In this document: in pieces, positions 7,041 through 17,400 of the stretch
Layout: every line of letters starts with the position of its first letter
Position numbering within the stretch: position 1 is the stretch's first letter
Notes under the pieces: model-generated
Seen by the model: only the letters and a program-made list of their open reading frames with translations
Databases searched by the model: none
What the model was told of the DNA's origin: nothing
Position numbers and translations under genes: made by a program
Virus record (IMG/VR): IMGVR_UViG_3300002460_001321
Coordinates: 1 to 23,722 of that record
Origin: a virus
DNA: 23,722 nt
Direction: 5' to 3' (one strand)

Positions 7041-7523
7041 ATGAATCAAAAATTTCTTTGGGTCGGGCTACTTGTTGCGTTAGTAATTGCAACTGGAGGG
7101 TACTTTTACCCAACACAGGTACAACAAGTAGTTGATACGCTAGGACGAATCGGAACGCGGTTTCCAAGCGGAATCACCGTTGGCCCCAGCGAAGGCCCAA
7201 ACTCGCTTTCCGCGTCGAATATCTCAAAGCTCATAACAGGAACTTGTAACTTGGGTGGTGCGCCGGCCTCTTTCTCGGCATCCACCACAGCCGTATTCAC
7301 TTGCTCTGCAACGGGGGCGCGTGCTTCGGATATTGTGATGATGACACCGCCAAAAGGCATGGCTTCCACGTCGGCAAACGAACTAGGATTCTTGTATGTA
7401 GCCGCAGAGGTCGTAACCAATGATGTAATTCAGGTTTCGATGACATTGCGGAGCGGTGCGGCGACAACATCATATATCCAAGCCACCTCATCATGGCAGT
7501 ATTGGTTAGTTGATACGCAATAG
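7041..7523 (+). CDS. Membrane-anchored Thr/Ser-rich ectodomain protein I
   Basis: A 160-residue protein of unknown function. Residues 5-23 (LWVGLLVALVIATGGYF) form one hydrophobic segment after a short basic start, fitting an uncleaved signal anchor with the rest outside. The ectodomain is beta-rich, Ser/Thr/Ala-rich and has two cysteines (GTC and FTC, about 20 residues apart) that could form a disulfide. The segment FPSGITVGPSEGPNSLSASN followed by a GTCNL core is of a type I associate with Patescibacteria and their phages, from memory only. It lies directly downstream of the capsid gene, where a tailed phage would not usually place an exported protein. No ribosome-binding site is visible. 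Confidence 0.72.
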   Translation: MNQKFLWVGLLVALVIATGGYFYPTQVQQVVDTLGRIGTRFPSGITVGPSEGPNSLSASNISKLITGTCNLGGAPASFSASTTAVFTCSATGARASDIVMMTPPKGMASTSANELGFLYVAAEVVTNDVIQVSMTLRSGAATTSYIQATSSWQYWLVDTQ

Positions 7524-7528
7524 GGAGG

Positions 7529-7580
7529 TAGAAACCTTACTCGCTCCTTACTTGTGATGGGGGGCGAGATGAGGTTTCTA
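7529..7580 (+). other. Long two-part hairpin after the first anchored protein
   Basis: TAGAAACCT (7529-7537) pairs perfectly with AGGTTTCTA (7572-7580), and CTCGCTCC (7540-7547) pairs with GGGGCGAG (7561-7568) with one wobble. A small TA/ATG-type internal loop separates the stems and the terminal loop is 13 bases. The structure starts five bases past the stop codon. No T-tract follows on either strand, so it is not a standard intrinsic terminator. A 3' stabiliser or processing site fits better. Confidence 0.65.
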
Positions 7581-7623
7581 TAAAAACCTAATAACTAAAA
7601 ATAACTAAAACATTTATGAATTT

Positions 7624-8241
7624 ATGAAAAAATATCTTTATACATCATTATTTGCGATTTTGTTCATCGGGCTTGCCGTTGGGGGGTACATATATCTCGC
7701 TTCACAGAGAGTATTAGGCAACGTCTCCAACACAACTTCGGCGTGCCAGACCGCATCAGCCACGACTTCGCCGAACTATATTCAAGCGGGTCGAGCTACC
7801 ACCACGCTTATACACGATTCTTACTCAAATACTTGCGGCGTCGGAAACGCATCATCCAATCCGACATTATCAGATTCGATAGCGGTAAGGGTGCAGATCA
7901 CCCCGTCTTCTTCTCCGCTTTCTACGCTGGATATGAACGTGCAGTATTCCGATAATGGACAAGATTGGTTTTGGAGTACTCCAAACATTACAGGTTCGAG
8001 CACTAATGTATTCGGGTTAGGAGTTAGGCAAACATTTGGAATAAATGTCGGCGCGACCACGACTCCGAATATGGAGCGATGTATCTCCGATACGACGTGT
8101 TTGAATGGGGCAACTACTTCGCGCAACTATGTGATTCCTGGTTACGCGCGTTACACTAGAATCATCTTTACCGCCCCGATTGGCACACAGCCTTCGGCGT
8201 TTTGGGCGGAGATGATGGGAACTAAACAAAGACAACCATAG
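7624..8241 (+). CDS. Membrane-anchored Thr/Ser-rich ectodomain protein II
   Basis: A 205-residue protein with a basic start (MKKY) and a hydrophobic segment at about residues 6-27 (LFAILFIGLAVGGYIYLA), predicted as a signal anchor. The ectodomain has four cysteines: SAC, NTC, ERC and TTC. The middle region STLDMNVQYSDNGQDWFWS resembles a beta-sandwich of the type seen in discoidin or carbohydrate-binding modules, and the end (ARYTRIIFTAPIGTQ, FWAEMMG) fits closing strands of such a fold. An upstream ATG at 7615 is in another frame and stops after three codons. Function unknown; glycan or surface binding is only suggested by the fold-like pattern. Confidence 0.72.
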   Translation: MKKYLYTSLFAILFIGLAVGGYIYLASQRVLGNVSNTTSACQTASATTSPNYIQAGRATTTLIHDSYSNTCGVGNASSNPTLSDSIAVRVQITPSSSPLSTLDMNVQYSDNGQDWFWSTPNITGSSTNVFGLGVRQTFGINVGATTTPNMERCISDTTCLNGATTSRNYVIPGYARYTRIIFTAPIGTQPSAFWAEMMGTKQRQP

Positions 8242-8270
8242 TTCGTAAAAAATAAATAGTTAAAAACGAA

Positions 8271-9434
8271 ATGAGCTTTCCTCTTTCGCAAATAAAAGAA
8301 AACCTAATTGGACTTTCTCACGGAGGAACTCTGAATAAGGTTAGAAGTCTTGAGGCTTTATTCGAGCGTGCCGCTTCGATGTTTCTGCAAAAATGTAAGC
8401 CATTGGAAACAATGCGATTTGGAACCTTGACCTCACTCGTTCACGATGACGTGTATAACTATTCTTTGCCGACAGATTATAATTCGTTGATAGACCTTCT
8501 ACCTCAAGACAACAGAACTAATTGGGATTTGGCTTTCAGACGTTTTGCGGGACAGTTTGATTTAGAGAAAGCCATTAAGCAGAAGACCATCTCGATTGAG
8601 GGAGACGAGGGTTCTAAAATAATCCGAATAAACTGGCGGACAAGACAGGGTAAAGTTCTTCATTCAATGAATGATGTGGATGATAATGGAACCTGGATTG
8701 CGGTAGGTTCGGCCGCGGGGATTGTTGCCAATACCATCTTCAAAGTTTCGGGTTCTGCTTCGATAGAATTTGATCTTGTGGCTTCGGGAGATGGTATCTC
8801 AAATATCGGAATGTCTGCGGTGGATTTAACGGACGAGGACGAAGTGGCTGATGCGTTTGTTCCGGTATATCTGGGAACCACCACGGGCATAACTTCTATC
8901 ACGGGAATCTGGGGTAACGATATTACTACAGCATACTGGACATCTGCCGCTCAAACTTTGCAAGCAGACGGTACGGCATTTAAGGCAGGATGGAATCTAT
9001 TAAAGTTTCCTTGGAGTACGGCTACCGAAACAGGCATAGTGGCCCCCGCTACCATAGATTCGTTCAAACTGACTTTTGCGGCGACGGTGGCCAAAAATAA
9101 TATAAGAGTAGATAACATCATTTTCTCGATCGGCAGGAATTTTGATATTAAGTATTATTCCAAGTTCTTGTTCAAGAACTCAACGGGGACATATCTTTCT
9201 CGTCCCGATTCAGACGAAGATAACGTAATGGTGGATAATGATTCGCTTCCGCTCTTTTTATTGGAATGTCTAAAAGCAATGGCTCACCAAGTTGAGGGGG
9301 TAGATTCAAACTTTGATTTGGCTTACGCCGAGAGAGAACTGGCCGCTTTATATCCCGCGTTTAAGTCGGAACACCCCGATCAAAGGAAAAAGGCCGCAAC
9401 AAAATACGGGGGTCTCCCTAGATTTCAAAGATAA
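8271..9434 (+). CDS. Head-tail adaptor-like protein with inserted carbohydrate-binding-like domain
   Basis: A 387-residue protein. The N-terminal part (about 1-125) contains SLEALFERAASMFLQKCKPLE, VYNYSLPTDYNSLIDLLP and FDLEKAIKQKTISIE; the C-terminal part (about 295-387) contains YLSRPDSDED, LFLLECLKAMAHQVEG and AERELAALYPAFKSEHPDQRK. Together they look like a helical phage adaptor, the ring joining portal to tail. Between them, residues about 130-290 form a beta-sandwich-like domain (SIEFDLVASGDGIS, GWNLLKFPWS, IDSFKLTFAA, IRVDNIIFSIG) typical in pattern of galactose-binding-like modules. A direct link to the nozzle gene, two bases downstream, supports a connector role. The domain assignment is by eye. 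Confidence 0.68.
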   Translation: MSFPLSQIKENLIGLSHGGTLNKVRSLEALFERAASMFLQKCKPLETMRFGTLTSLVHDDVYNYSLPTDYNSLIDLLPQDNRTNWDLAFRRFAGQFDLEKAIKQKTISIEGDEGSKIIRINWRTRQGKVLHSMNDVDDNGTWIAVGSAAGIVANTIFKVSGSASIEFDLVASGDGISNIGMSAVDLTDEDEVADAFVPVYLGTTTGITSITGIWGNDITTAYWTSAAQTLQADGTAFKAGWNLLKFPWSTATETGIVAPATIDSFKLTFAATVAKNNIRVDNIIFSIGRNFDIKYYSKFLFKNSTGTYLSRPDSDEDNVMVDNDSLPLFLLECLKAMAHQVEGVDSNFDLAYAERELAALYPAFKSEHPDQRKKAATKYGGLPRFQR

Positions 9435-9436
9435 CT

Positions 9437-11284
9437 ATGCAAAGATACTCTTTGGCGGAGGAAACACTCGGATATGTTACCGCGTCGGATGAAACTAATT
9501 CCGATAAGCGTCTTTTAGTTACTGGTTCACAAAACGTCCTCATTGATAGGCAAAAAAAAGTCAAAATTCGTTCGGGATTTACTCGTTTGGGTGCAGGAAA
9601 TAATGCCGAAACGCCCACACGCAACGCATGGACTTGGCTGACTTCCACGGGTACGGAACTTGCTCAAAAATTTTATGATGATGAGCTGGAAGTTTATCTA
9701 GGCACGATAGATGGAACAATTATCAATGCGTGGACGCGGGTAGCGGCAGGTTGGAGTACCACCGAGATTTTAAGACCCGCGAATTGGTTTGACACTACTG
9801 AAAATCTTGACCTTCAAATAATGGTTCAGGGAGACGCAAATGAATATGAGTGGAACGGCGCGGTGGCGGTAGTGCTTTCAATCACGGGTACAACAATAAC
9901 CAAAAATGGAACTAGCACATTTGCTCAAAGCAGATTTTATACAACGAGGAATAAATCCGTGACGTGCGCCAGAACAGGGACGACATACACATATACGGGT
10001 GGTGAGACGACTATAACTTTGACGGGAATTGCAGATACTACGGGACTTGTGGCGGGAGATATTCTGGTTCAGACCATTGTGACCCAGACGAACAAACCGG
10101 CCGCTTCTCATACCAATCACACCATCTCCGCTTTTGAAAATCAGATTATGGTTGGTTCGGAAGATGATAACGAAGTTTTAATTTCCAAGAATACCGATTA
10201 TACAGCGATTACTTATTCCACTCCCCGTCTTTCTGGTGAAGGAGGACTTTTGACCTTGGATGCTCCAGCTAAAGCGTTTGGAATACTTGGTTCATTTTTT
10301 GTTGTTTCTGCGGGCAGGAGTTCATGGTTTCGAGCGAATTATGAACAGATAACTGTTTCCACCACTCTCGCCGAAACTCTGAAGGTTAAAAAATTGAACA
10401 CGGGCGTAGATCAAGGAGCGCAAAATCAAGAAAGTACCGTGCAGTTAGGCAACGCCATTATCTTTCTTTCGCACGAACCTGCGGTGCGGATGATTAGCGA
10501 CCCCAACGAGTTAGAAGGATTAAGTCCCAAGACGCTTTCCAATCCGATTAAGCCAGATTTTGACGCGGAAACATTTACCAACGCGTGCGCTATTTGGCAT
10601 AAAAACGCTTATTATTTATCTGCTCCCGTAAATTCCAAAGTGTATATTTTGGAATTTATTGAGGATGCCGATGGGAAGTTAAAAAGATTTTGGAACTCAC
10701 CCCAAATTTTGCCCGTGAGAGCTTTCTCGGTTATCGGCGATGCTTTGCACGGACATTCCAACGGAGTTCCTGAAACCTATAAACTTTTTGATGGAACTTC
10801 AGATTTAGTGCCGAACGGAACGGCGGGAAATCCAGACGACAAGGTTCCTGTAAATGCTATCGCCGTTTTTGCCTATGACCTATACGGCGACAGGGTTAAT
10901 CTTAAAACCTTTGATGAGTATTTTTCCGAAGGGGAAATTACTCCCGCTACTACCGACTTGCTTCTTACTTTGAATTATGATTTTGGCGGTTCACGGCAAG
11001 TAATCAATCAAACTATTGATGGAACAGATGAAAATATCCTTCAGGGCAATGTCGGTTTTAATTCGCTTGGACAACAGAATCTCGGCGTGAATCCGTTGGG
11101 TGGACTTTTGAACCCGCCCGATGATGCAAGAAAATTTGCGGTCATACACGAAATCGCCAGAGAAGATTTTAGAATGATTCAGGCGGTATTTTCTACTAAT
11201 GAAATTGATAGATATTGGGCGATAACAACTCACGGGGCAAACGCCAAACTATCTCCGAGGAAAAACATTACTATTCATCAATAA
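9437..11284 (+). CDS. Tail nozzle/hub-like beta-rich protein
   Basis: A 615-residue cytoplasmic protein with repeated beta-strand blocks and only two cysteines. Features include an N-terminal NVLIDRQKKVKIRSGFTRLG segment, blade-like units with repeated Trp, Tyr and Gly (WTWLTSTGTE; FENQIMVGSEDDNEVLIS; GILGSFFVVSAGRSSWF; AIIFLSHEPAVRMIS; HKNAYYLSAPVNSKVYIL), and a C-terminal ITTHGANAKLSPRKN. This pattern fits a beta-propeller tail protein like the nozzle or tubular protein B of T7-type phages. Position right after the adaptor agrees, and its presence in place of tube and tape-measure genes supports a short tail. The exact family could not be confirmed. Confidence 0.62.
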   Translation: MQRYSLAEETLGYVTASDETNSDKRLLVTGSQNVLIDRQKKVKIRSGFTRLGAGNNAETPTRNAWTWLTSTGTELAQKFYDDELEVYLGTIDGTIINAWTRVAAGWSTTEILRPANWFDTTENLDLQIMVQGDANEYEWNGAVAVVLSITGTTITKNGTSTFAQSRFYTTRNKSVTCARTGTTYTYTGGETTITLTGIADTTGLVAGDILVQTIVTQTNKPAASHTNHTISAFENQIMVGSEDDNEVLISKNTDYTAITYSTPRLSGEGGLLTLDAPAKAFGILGSFFVVSAGRSSWFRANYEQITVSTTLAETLKVKKLNTGVDQGAQNQESTVQLGNAIIFLSHEPAVRMISDPNELEGLSPKTLSNPIKPDFDAETFTNACAIWHKNAYYLSAPVNSKVYILEFIEDADGKLKRFWNSPQILPVRAFSVIGDALHGHSNGVPETYKLFDGTSDLVPNGTAGNPDDKVPVNAIAVFAYDLYGDRVNLKTFDEYFSEGEITPATTDLLLTLNYDFGGSRQVINQTIDGTDENILQGNVGFNSLGQQNLGVNPLGGLLNPPDDARKFAVIHEIAREDFRMIQAVFSTNEIDRYWAITTHGANAKLSPRKNITIHQ

Positions 11285-11290
11285 TTAAAG

Positions 11291-11296
11291 TATAAT
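11291..11296 (+). promoter_or_regulatory. TATAAT element six bases before the anchored fibre start
   Basis: A perfect -10 hexamer lies in the 18-base gap and ends six bases before ATG 11303, which would put the transcript 5' end at the start codon. The sequence 17 bases upstream (TTACTA, 11268-11273) matches the -35 consensus at only three positions. Confidence 0.5.
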
Positions 11297-11302
11297 AAAA
11301 TC

Positions 11303-12769
11303 ATGTTTAACGTACTCGTATCGGCAATCATCGCAATTACTATTTCGGTTGGTTCTTTCTTTGGGATTAACCAATTTATTCTCAAACCCATACCCGAAAA
11401 CGAAATCAGGGAGATAATTAACTTTTATGTGGAGGAATCTATTAAAAATTCCCAGACCCTTGGAGCCGACTCAACGCTTCCAATCGCGGGTACAACTTAT
11501 AATCTTTCCGGGGCGGGAGTATCTTCCTCCGCAACCTCAATAACTCTCGCAACTCTGACCCTTCCCCAGACAGGTCAGAAACTTGTTGATTCCGATTTCT
11601 CCACTACTTTTTATTTGACCCTAGAGCCGGGGAACAGAACTAGACAAGAGATAGTATCCTGTACCACAGTCGTTCAAAATACGACTACAGCCACGCTTTC
11701 GGGCTGTACGCGAGGATTATCACCCATAACCCCCTATACCGCTTCTACAACGCTCCGGTTCGCTCATGGAGGGGGGACGCAGGTCATCTTCTCTGATCCG
11801 CCCCAATTATTCAACCAATTTGCGGGTAAAGACAATGATGAAACGGTTACGGGGATATGGGATTTCTCGACTTCGCCCACTGTTCCCACTCCAACTGCCG
11901 CAACCCAAGCGGCTAATAAAACTTACGTAGATAGCGGAGTTTTGGCGGGAGCCGCAACTTCTACCGAAAGCATAACGGGTATCTCGCGCCTTGCGACAAA
12001 ACTTCAAGGAGCTTCTTCCACTCCGACTACCGCCAATACACCATTGGTTATTCAAGCTCAATCTGCGACCTCAACTTATAATGGCGGGACGGCTGGAGGA
12101 AATGGATTGAATGTTGTGGTAACGCAGAATAATAACACTATTGACCCTAATTTTATTGCAACATCTTCCAATTACACTTGGACGGGTAACCAGACATTTA
12201 CTAAATCAACTACCACAAACGCAACAACAACTTCTTTACAGGTTTCAGCACTTGCTTCAACCTCGCAAATGATTGTGGGAGCGTTGGGGATAGGTGTGGC
12301 GACTACCACGCAGAGAAATGTGGAAATAGCGGGGGATTTGCAGATTTCCGGGGCGCTTTCAGTTAGCGGCGCCGGTCTTGATAAGATGGTGTTCCTTACC
12401 ACGCCGGTAAACTCGGTAAACCGGGCCACGTTTACCGCGGGAACGTACACCGACGTTGATTTAACCTCAACAACTACGCCAAATGTAGCGCGGTTTGCAA
12501 TTATAAACGCGAGACTTGATTGCACTTTAAGTTCCGTAGATGGCTCCAAAGGGTGCAGTGTCAAATTCCGCTTAAACGGTTCATCTGCCACTGCCAACCT
12601 TTCGCGGCTCGATAACATTCTTCAAGTTGCCAGCGTGAAAAGTGTACTTTCTGGGTTCTTTATCGTTCCCTTAGACTCAGGCGAGATATTCGAGTACGAC
12701 GTGAGTTCGCTGACGGGTGATGTGCCGACGATTGCGTTGCTGATTGATACAGTCGGATATATAAAATAA
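11303..12769 (+). CDS. Membrane-anchored tail-fibre-like protein
   Basis: A 488-residue protein with an N-terminal hydrophobic segment (VLVSAIIAITISVGSFFG, about residues 4-22) and then a very Thr/Ser/Ala-rich body. A fibre-like motif FSTSPTVPTPTAATQAANKTYVDSG (in part: ATQAANKTYVDSG, around residue 200) resembles the ATxAANKxYVD segment common in phage tail fibres. The C-terminal quarter (after LDKMVFLTTPVNSV) is a compact beta domain. Four cysteines occur as two close pairs (VSC/SGC and LDC/KGC). An exported fibre is unusual for a tailed phage; alternatives are a virion fibre with a hydrophobic docking helix or a host-surface protein. It has its own TATAAT and no ribosome-binding site. Confidence 0.68.
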   Translation: MFNVLVSAIIAITISVGSFFGINQFILKPIPENEIREIINFYVEESIKNSQTLGADSTLPIAGTTYNLSGAGVSSSATSITLATLTLPQTGQKLVDSDFSTTFYLTLEPGNRTRQEIVSCTTVVQNTTTATLSGCTRGLSPITPYTASTTLRFAHGGGTQVIFSDPPQLFNQFAGKDNDETVTGIWDFSTSPTVPTPTAATQAANKTYVDSGVLAGAATSTESITGISRLATKLQGASSTPTTANTPLVIQAQSATSTYNGGTAGGNGLNVVVTQNNNTIDPNFIATSSNYTWTGNQTFTKSTTTNATTTSLQVSALASTSQMIVGALGIGVATTTQRNVEIAGDLQISGALSVSGAGLDKMVFLTTPVNSVNRATFTAGTYTDVDLTSTTTPNVARFAIINARLDCTLSSVDGSKGCSVKFRLNGSSATANLSRLDNILQVASVKSVLSGFFIVPLDSGEIFEYDVSSLTGDVPTIALLIDTVGYIK

Positions 12770-12775
12770 ACCTTT

Positions 12776-14401
12776 GTGGCAAAAATCTACACCGATGAGC
12801 TAGGGCGGAAAGTATATGACTATTTGGGTCAAACTTTTTCAGCTACGACAGCCGAGCCGATTCTAAAATCTGAAGCTACTTCATTTTCCACCAACGCGGG
12901 AGCAGAAATCATAGACAGAAAGAAAGCGACATTTGATTTTCTTTCACCTCAAACCCCAGAACAAAGAGCGCAAGCATATCAAGCCGCGGGAGTTCCTTTG
13001 CCTCTTCCGCCAAAAATGGAAACCCCCGCGCCCGAACCCAACAGGGCCATTGACGGAACGATTGGCCAAGTTTTCACTTTTGACGAAATCTTAAAATCTC
13101 CCGCGGGCAATGACTTTACGGGATTTCACCAGACCGCCGATGGAAAGTATATTGCGGACGAAACAGCTTTAGCACGCATGGGGATTGTGGGAACGTCGAG
13201 CAATAAGACTCCCGCTCAAACCCAGGCCGATACGGATTTAACAAACGCTAAAGCCGAGCGGGATGCCGCAACTACAAAACTTAAAAATATAGATGTTTCC
13301 AACGACCCCGCGCTCCAGCAATCTCTCGCTAACATTTCAGCGCAATGGAATACGCGGATCGCGGATATGGAGCGCATCAACAAAAGCCGAGAAGCCGCTA
13401 TCACAACAACGGGAATCCGTTTGGGTTCCCGTTTTACGGGAGGCGCGGGTGGAATGTTTGGGTCAATTATTTCGGAGGAGGAAAGACAAGGAGTTTCAAG
13501 AATTGCTGGGTTAGAAGCTCAAAAACACGGAGCTTTGCTTTCCGCGACTTCGGCTTATAGAGAACAAAAATGGACAGAATACGCCAAATTTGTTGATTTA
13601 GCTGAAACAAAATATAAAGACCAAGTAGCCGAAGTTAATAAACTGAATGAAGCCCAAGTCGCGCAGGATAAAATTATTCAGGAAAGATTGAAACAAGAAC
13701 GCCAAGCCCAAAGATTGAGTTCTTTGGCGACTGCGGTGGCTAACTTAAAGAGTCAAGGCATAGAAGACCCCGCGACTCTTTTGGATTATATAAATACTTA
13801 TCAAGACGGTACTCAAACGGGAGCGAATCTGACAGCCCAAGAGTTGGATGAGATTCTGGACTTGTATCCTGCGAAGAAAGAGCCGAAAGAACCAAACATT
13901 CCCGCCGATATTCAGAAGTTCAAATCATTTTTTCCGAATACGGATATTACAACTCCTGAAGGTAGGCTACAGTATTTGAAGTGGCAAGCGCAAGAGGCGG
14001 CGGCGGAGAGAAAACCAGACGAATCTCAAAAGATTAAACCCGATACATTAGTTCATATGACGTTGAGAACGGCAGGATTAACGTCTGACCAAATTGATTC
14101 TATTGATAAAGGAGTAAGAGAAAATGGCTTTGATGTGGTGTATAAAGCAGAAAAAGACGCTGGCGCGTCCGAAGATAAGTTAAAAGCTCTGCAAAAAGCG
14201 TATGGAGTAAAACCCATTGTAACTAAGGCGGACATTGAAAAAGACATGAGAAGTTTGTTCACTACCAAAGAATTGCACCAGATGGCTGAAGACTTCGGAT
14301 ATGCTTCGGCATGGACGAAGGCAGATGAAGATATTACAAGAATGTTCGAGGAGGCTTCGCAGGAACAACTCATAAGAAAATTGGCCGAGTATATTAAGTG
14401 A
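12776..14401 (+). CDS. Coiled-coil internal virion (ejection) protein candidate
   Basis: A 541-residue protein starting at GTG, since no ATG lies near and the frame MAKIYTDELGRKVYDYLG begins seven bases after the preceding stop. It has no cysteine or signal peptide. Helical, Gln/Ala/Lys/Glu-rich segments occur at about residues 145-205 and 265-325, with a Gly-rich break between (RFTGGAGGMFG). The C-terminal part (about 420-540) consists of short charged helices. Length, composition and pairing with the 1206-residue gene one base away suggest internal proteins ejected with the DNA, as in T7 gp14-gp16 or P22 ejection proteins. No enzymatic motif was found. Confidence 0.55.
   Translation: MAKIYTDELGRKVYDYLGQTFSATTAEPILKSEATSFSTNAGAEIIDRKKATFDFLSPQTPEQRAQAYQAAGVPLPLPPKMETPAPEPNRAIDGTIGQVFTFDEILKSPAGNDFTGFHQTADGKYIADETALARMGIVGTSSNKTPAQTQADTDLTNAKAERDAATTKLKNIDVSNDPALQQSLANISAQWNTRIADMERINKSREAAITTTGIRLGSRFTGGAGGMFGSIISEEERQGVSRIAGLEAQKHGALLSATSAYREQKWTEYAKFVDLAETKYKDQVAEVNKLNEAQVAQDKIIQERLKQERQAQRLSSLATAVANLKSQGIEDPATLLDYINTYQDGTQTGANLTAQELDEILDLYPAKKEPKEPNIPADIQKFKSFFPNTDITTPEGRLQYLKWQAQEAAAERKPDESQKIKPDTLVHMTLRTAGLTSDQIDSIDKGVRENGFDVVYKAEKDAGASEDKLKALQKAYGVKPIVTKADIEKDMRSLFTTKELHQMAEDFGYASAWTKADEDITRMFEEASQEQLIRKLAEYIK
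14390..14395 (+). promoter_or_regulatory. TATATT element seven bases before the 1206-residue gene
   Basis: GTATATTAAGTG repeats almost exactly the motif before the portal and collagen-fibre genes. It lies in the last codons of the previous gene (Tyr-Ile-Lys-stop), so coding constraint may partly explain it. No -35 box was found. Confidence 0.3.
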
Positions 14402-14402
14402 T

Positions 14403-17400
14403 ATGCCCTATACACCAGTTTTAACCGCAAAACCTAGTTTGGGCTATGTGCCAGTGTTAGGAAAAACAAATATCCCAACGCCGTCTTTACCACTAGTCAT
14501 AAACAGTATTTTTGGCGAAACGGCACAATCCACTCCCGCGACGCTTCCTGCTGATTATCAACCGATTCAAAAAGCAGTAGGTGGATTTGCCGCCGATATT
14601 GGAAGGAGTATCGCTAGTAACATTGCAAGCGCCGGATTAACTATCGCGGGGAAAATAAATCCTACCGCGGGCGAGTTGTTGAAAGCCGAGGATTTTCACA
14701 ACTACTTTTCGCAAGGGCTTTTTGAAACTGTATTTGGCAAAGGAAAAGAAGTAAAATCTATTGAGCAAAGAATCGCTGAAGCTGAACCGAAAGTAGATGA
14801 ATGGAAAAAGGCGTTACAAGAAGTTGCTCAAACCCCTGGATTGAACGTACGAGAGCGTTTCGTGACGACAGTTCTTGCCAACCTGGACGTACCCTCTGTG
14901 GCTTTCATGGGAATTATGGGAAGCGTGGGACTTGATTTAACCCCGTTTGGAGGACTAGAAAAGGGCGCGTTCAAGGCGATGATAGAAGTCAAAACTATTG
15001 GAGAAGGAGTTAGTGTCTTGACTAAAATGGGAGTAGCGGAAGACCTAGCCCGTCAATTTGCTCAAGACGTGGTAAAAGTAATTGATGAAAAGTCAGCCAA
15101 AGCATTATTCACACATATCGCGGAAGTGCAACAAAAAACTACGGCAGTCAAAGAAGGCATAGCTGGCAGACGAGGACTTGAAAAAGTCGGTCTTGCTCCC
15201 GAAATATCGCCCACAATTTCTAGGACAGAGGAATCATTACTCAAAAGTCAAATACGTGCTGAAGCTAGAACAGCCAAAACTGTTGCAAAAGATATTCGTC
15301 GAACTGAAATTCCTGAAGCGGTGGCGGGAGCGACTGCGCGTGTAACAGAAAAGGCGACGACAGCTTTGCGCCAGCAAGAACTTTCCAGTTTTAGAAAACT
15401 TATTCGGGAAAGATTTTCTTATGAAAAAGCGATTGACGAGGTTCAGGCGATTGCTCAAAAAACAGTTCAAGTACTTAAAAATAAAGCTAAAGACTTTTTG
15501 GCGCAAAAAGCAGAGATTGTGGGTTATATCCGTACCCGTGTGTCTCCCGAACTGCGCGGCAGACTTCTCTCCGCAATGGCAACGGCTAAAACTCAAGGAA
15601 ATATTGCTTCTATCGTTCGCAGAACAAATATATTACGCAACGAAGAAATAAAAAAAGAAATTATCGGAGAGGTCGAAAAGATAATCGAGAAAGTAGATTC
15701 TTTGCCTAAACGACAGCAGGAGCGAATAGTAGAACTAACTGATAATTTAACCTCTAGGACTTTTTCTGAAAAGACCCAAAAGAAACTTGCCGATTTGAAG
15801 GATTTTCTTTCCCGTGAACCAAGCGCGTTATTTAAGTTTGGAGCGAAAACATTAAAGAAAACCGAACTTGCGGGAGAGTTGGGCAAACAAAACATTAGGG
15901 ATGTTCCAATACGAGACCTTATCGGTTTGCATCGTCGCTTAGAACATATTGCCGAGCAGGGAAAAGTTGTTGGCAGAGTAACGGCAGAAACCAAAGCGTT
16001 AAAAGTGGACAACGCTCTTAAAGAAATTGCTCAAAGTTCAAGAAATTTAGATAAAGGATTGCCCGCTCCACGAAAACCCGGAACGCCAGTTCCTGCGACA
16101 AGTTTCGCGGGTGCGAAAGATTCAATAGTCGAGGGTATGCGAAAAGGAGTGCAGTATTATGCTTCTCCTGATGTCGGGTTTCAGATTTTAGATAAAGGTG
16201 AATGGTTTGGCTCTAATTGGAGAATCTTCAAAGCACCAATGGATGAGGCCACTGATTTGTCGAACGAAGTAAGAAACACGATTATAGATAATCTTTTCGT
16301 GAAGATAAAAGACATCGAGGGTCGTTTGGGGAAACTTAAAAAAGAAAACTACGAACGTGTGATGTTATGGGCAACGCTTCGCCAAACCGGGGGGCGGGCA
16401 AAGCTCTTGAAAACTGATCCGAGAATGTACACCGATACATTTTTGGACAGCATTAAACTAAATGATAACGAAAGAGAATTTTATAACCTTGGCCGTTCTA
16501 TTTTTGACGAACTTCGCCCGCAGATTGAAAAAGTCACGTGGGCTACGCGCGGTGAAAAATTAGGCAAAGTAGATAACTATTGGAGTTGGGTGACGGATTT
16601 TAACAACTCCGACGAACTGTTCCAGCGTCTTTCTGGGGACTTTAATCTGCGAACCCGCACCGAACAAGGGTTCATCAAAACACGAAGTTTGGCGGGAACG
16701 CAAAGAATCAATCTTGATGCTTTGGAAGTTCTGACAAAACATATCAGCGATGCAACAGACTTCATACACAAGGAAGAATTGTTAAATCATTTGAGTCAAA
16801 TCGCACGGTCTGACAAATACGCAGAATCAGTAGGCAAAATCGGACAAAAGTGGACAGCGGGATGGCTGGATTTAATCGCGCGGGGCGGAACTCCAAAAGG
16901 ATACCAGCCCGGCCCGGTTTCTACCATTATCCGAAATATCGGACATGGAGTATTGGGTTTCAAGCTCTCTCCCATAGTCAAACAACCACTTTCTATGATT
17001 GTTGCGACTGGATTTCTTGGAAAAGACTCGCGTTATATGTTTGATGGTTCGCTACTCATTGGAAATTTTCGGGAAGGCATACACAAAATATCCAAACAAC
17101 AACTTTACAGGTCATTTGACGACCCTGTTTATACGCAGATGGCAAAATCCAAGAGACTGAAACAATGGCAGGAGTGGGGATATAAAGGAATCAAAGCCTT
17201 CGACTCTTTTTCGGCGGATAGCGTATGGTACGCGGCGTATCGTAAAAGTTTTAATGATAGGAGATTACAGTTCAACGCCGACGACTTTCGCGCGGGTAAG
17301 GCAGATAAAACCGCTAAAGAATATGCTGATTTAATAACACGTCGCACACAAGGAAGTTCGGAATATAAAGACGCGCCATTACTTTATTCTGTAAAATCGG

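Noticed and set aside
12172-12618. Minus-strand ORF of 148 codons opposite the anchored fibre
   Set aside because: The Val/Ser-rich product mirrors the Thr-rich codons of the real gene. Similar shadows at 19616-20509 were rejected for the same reason.
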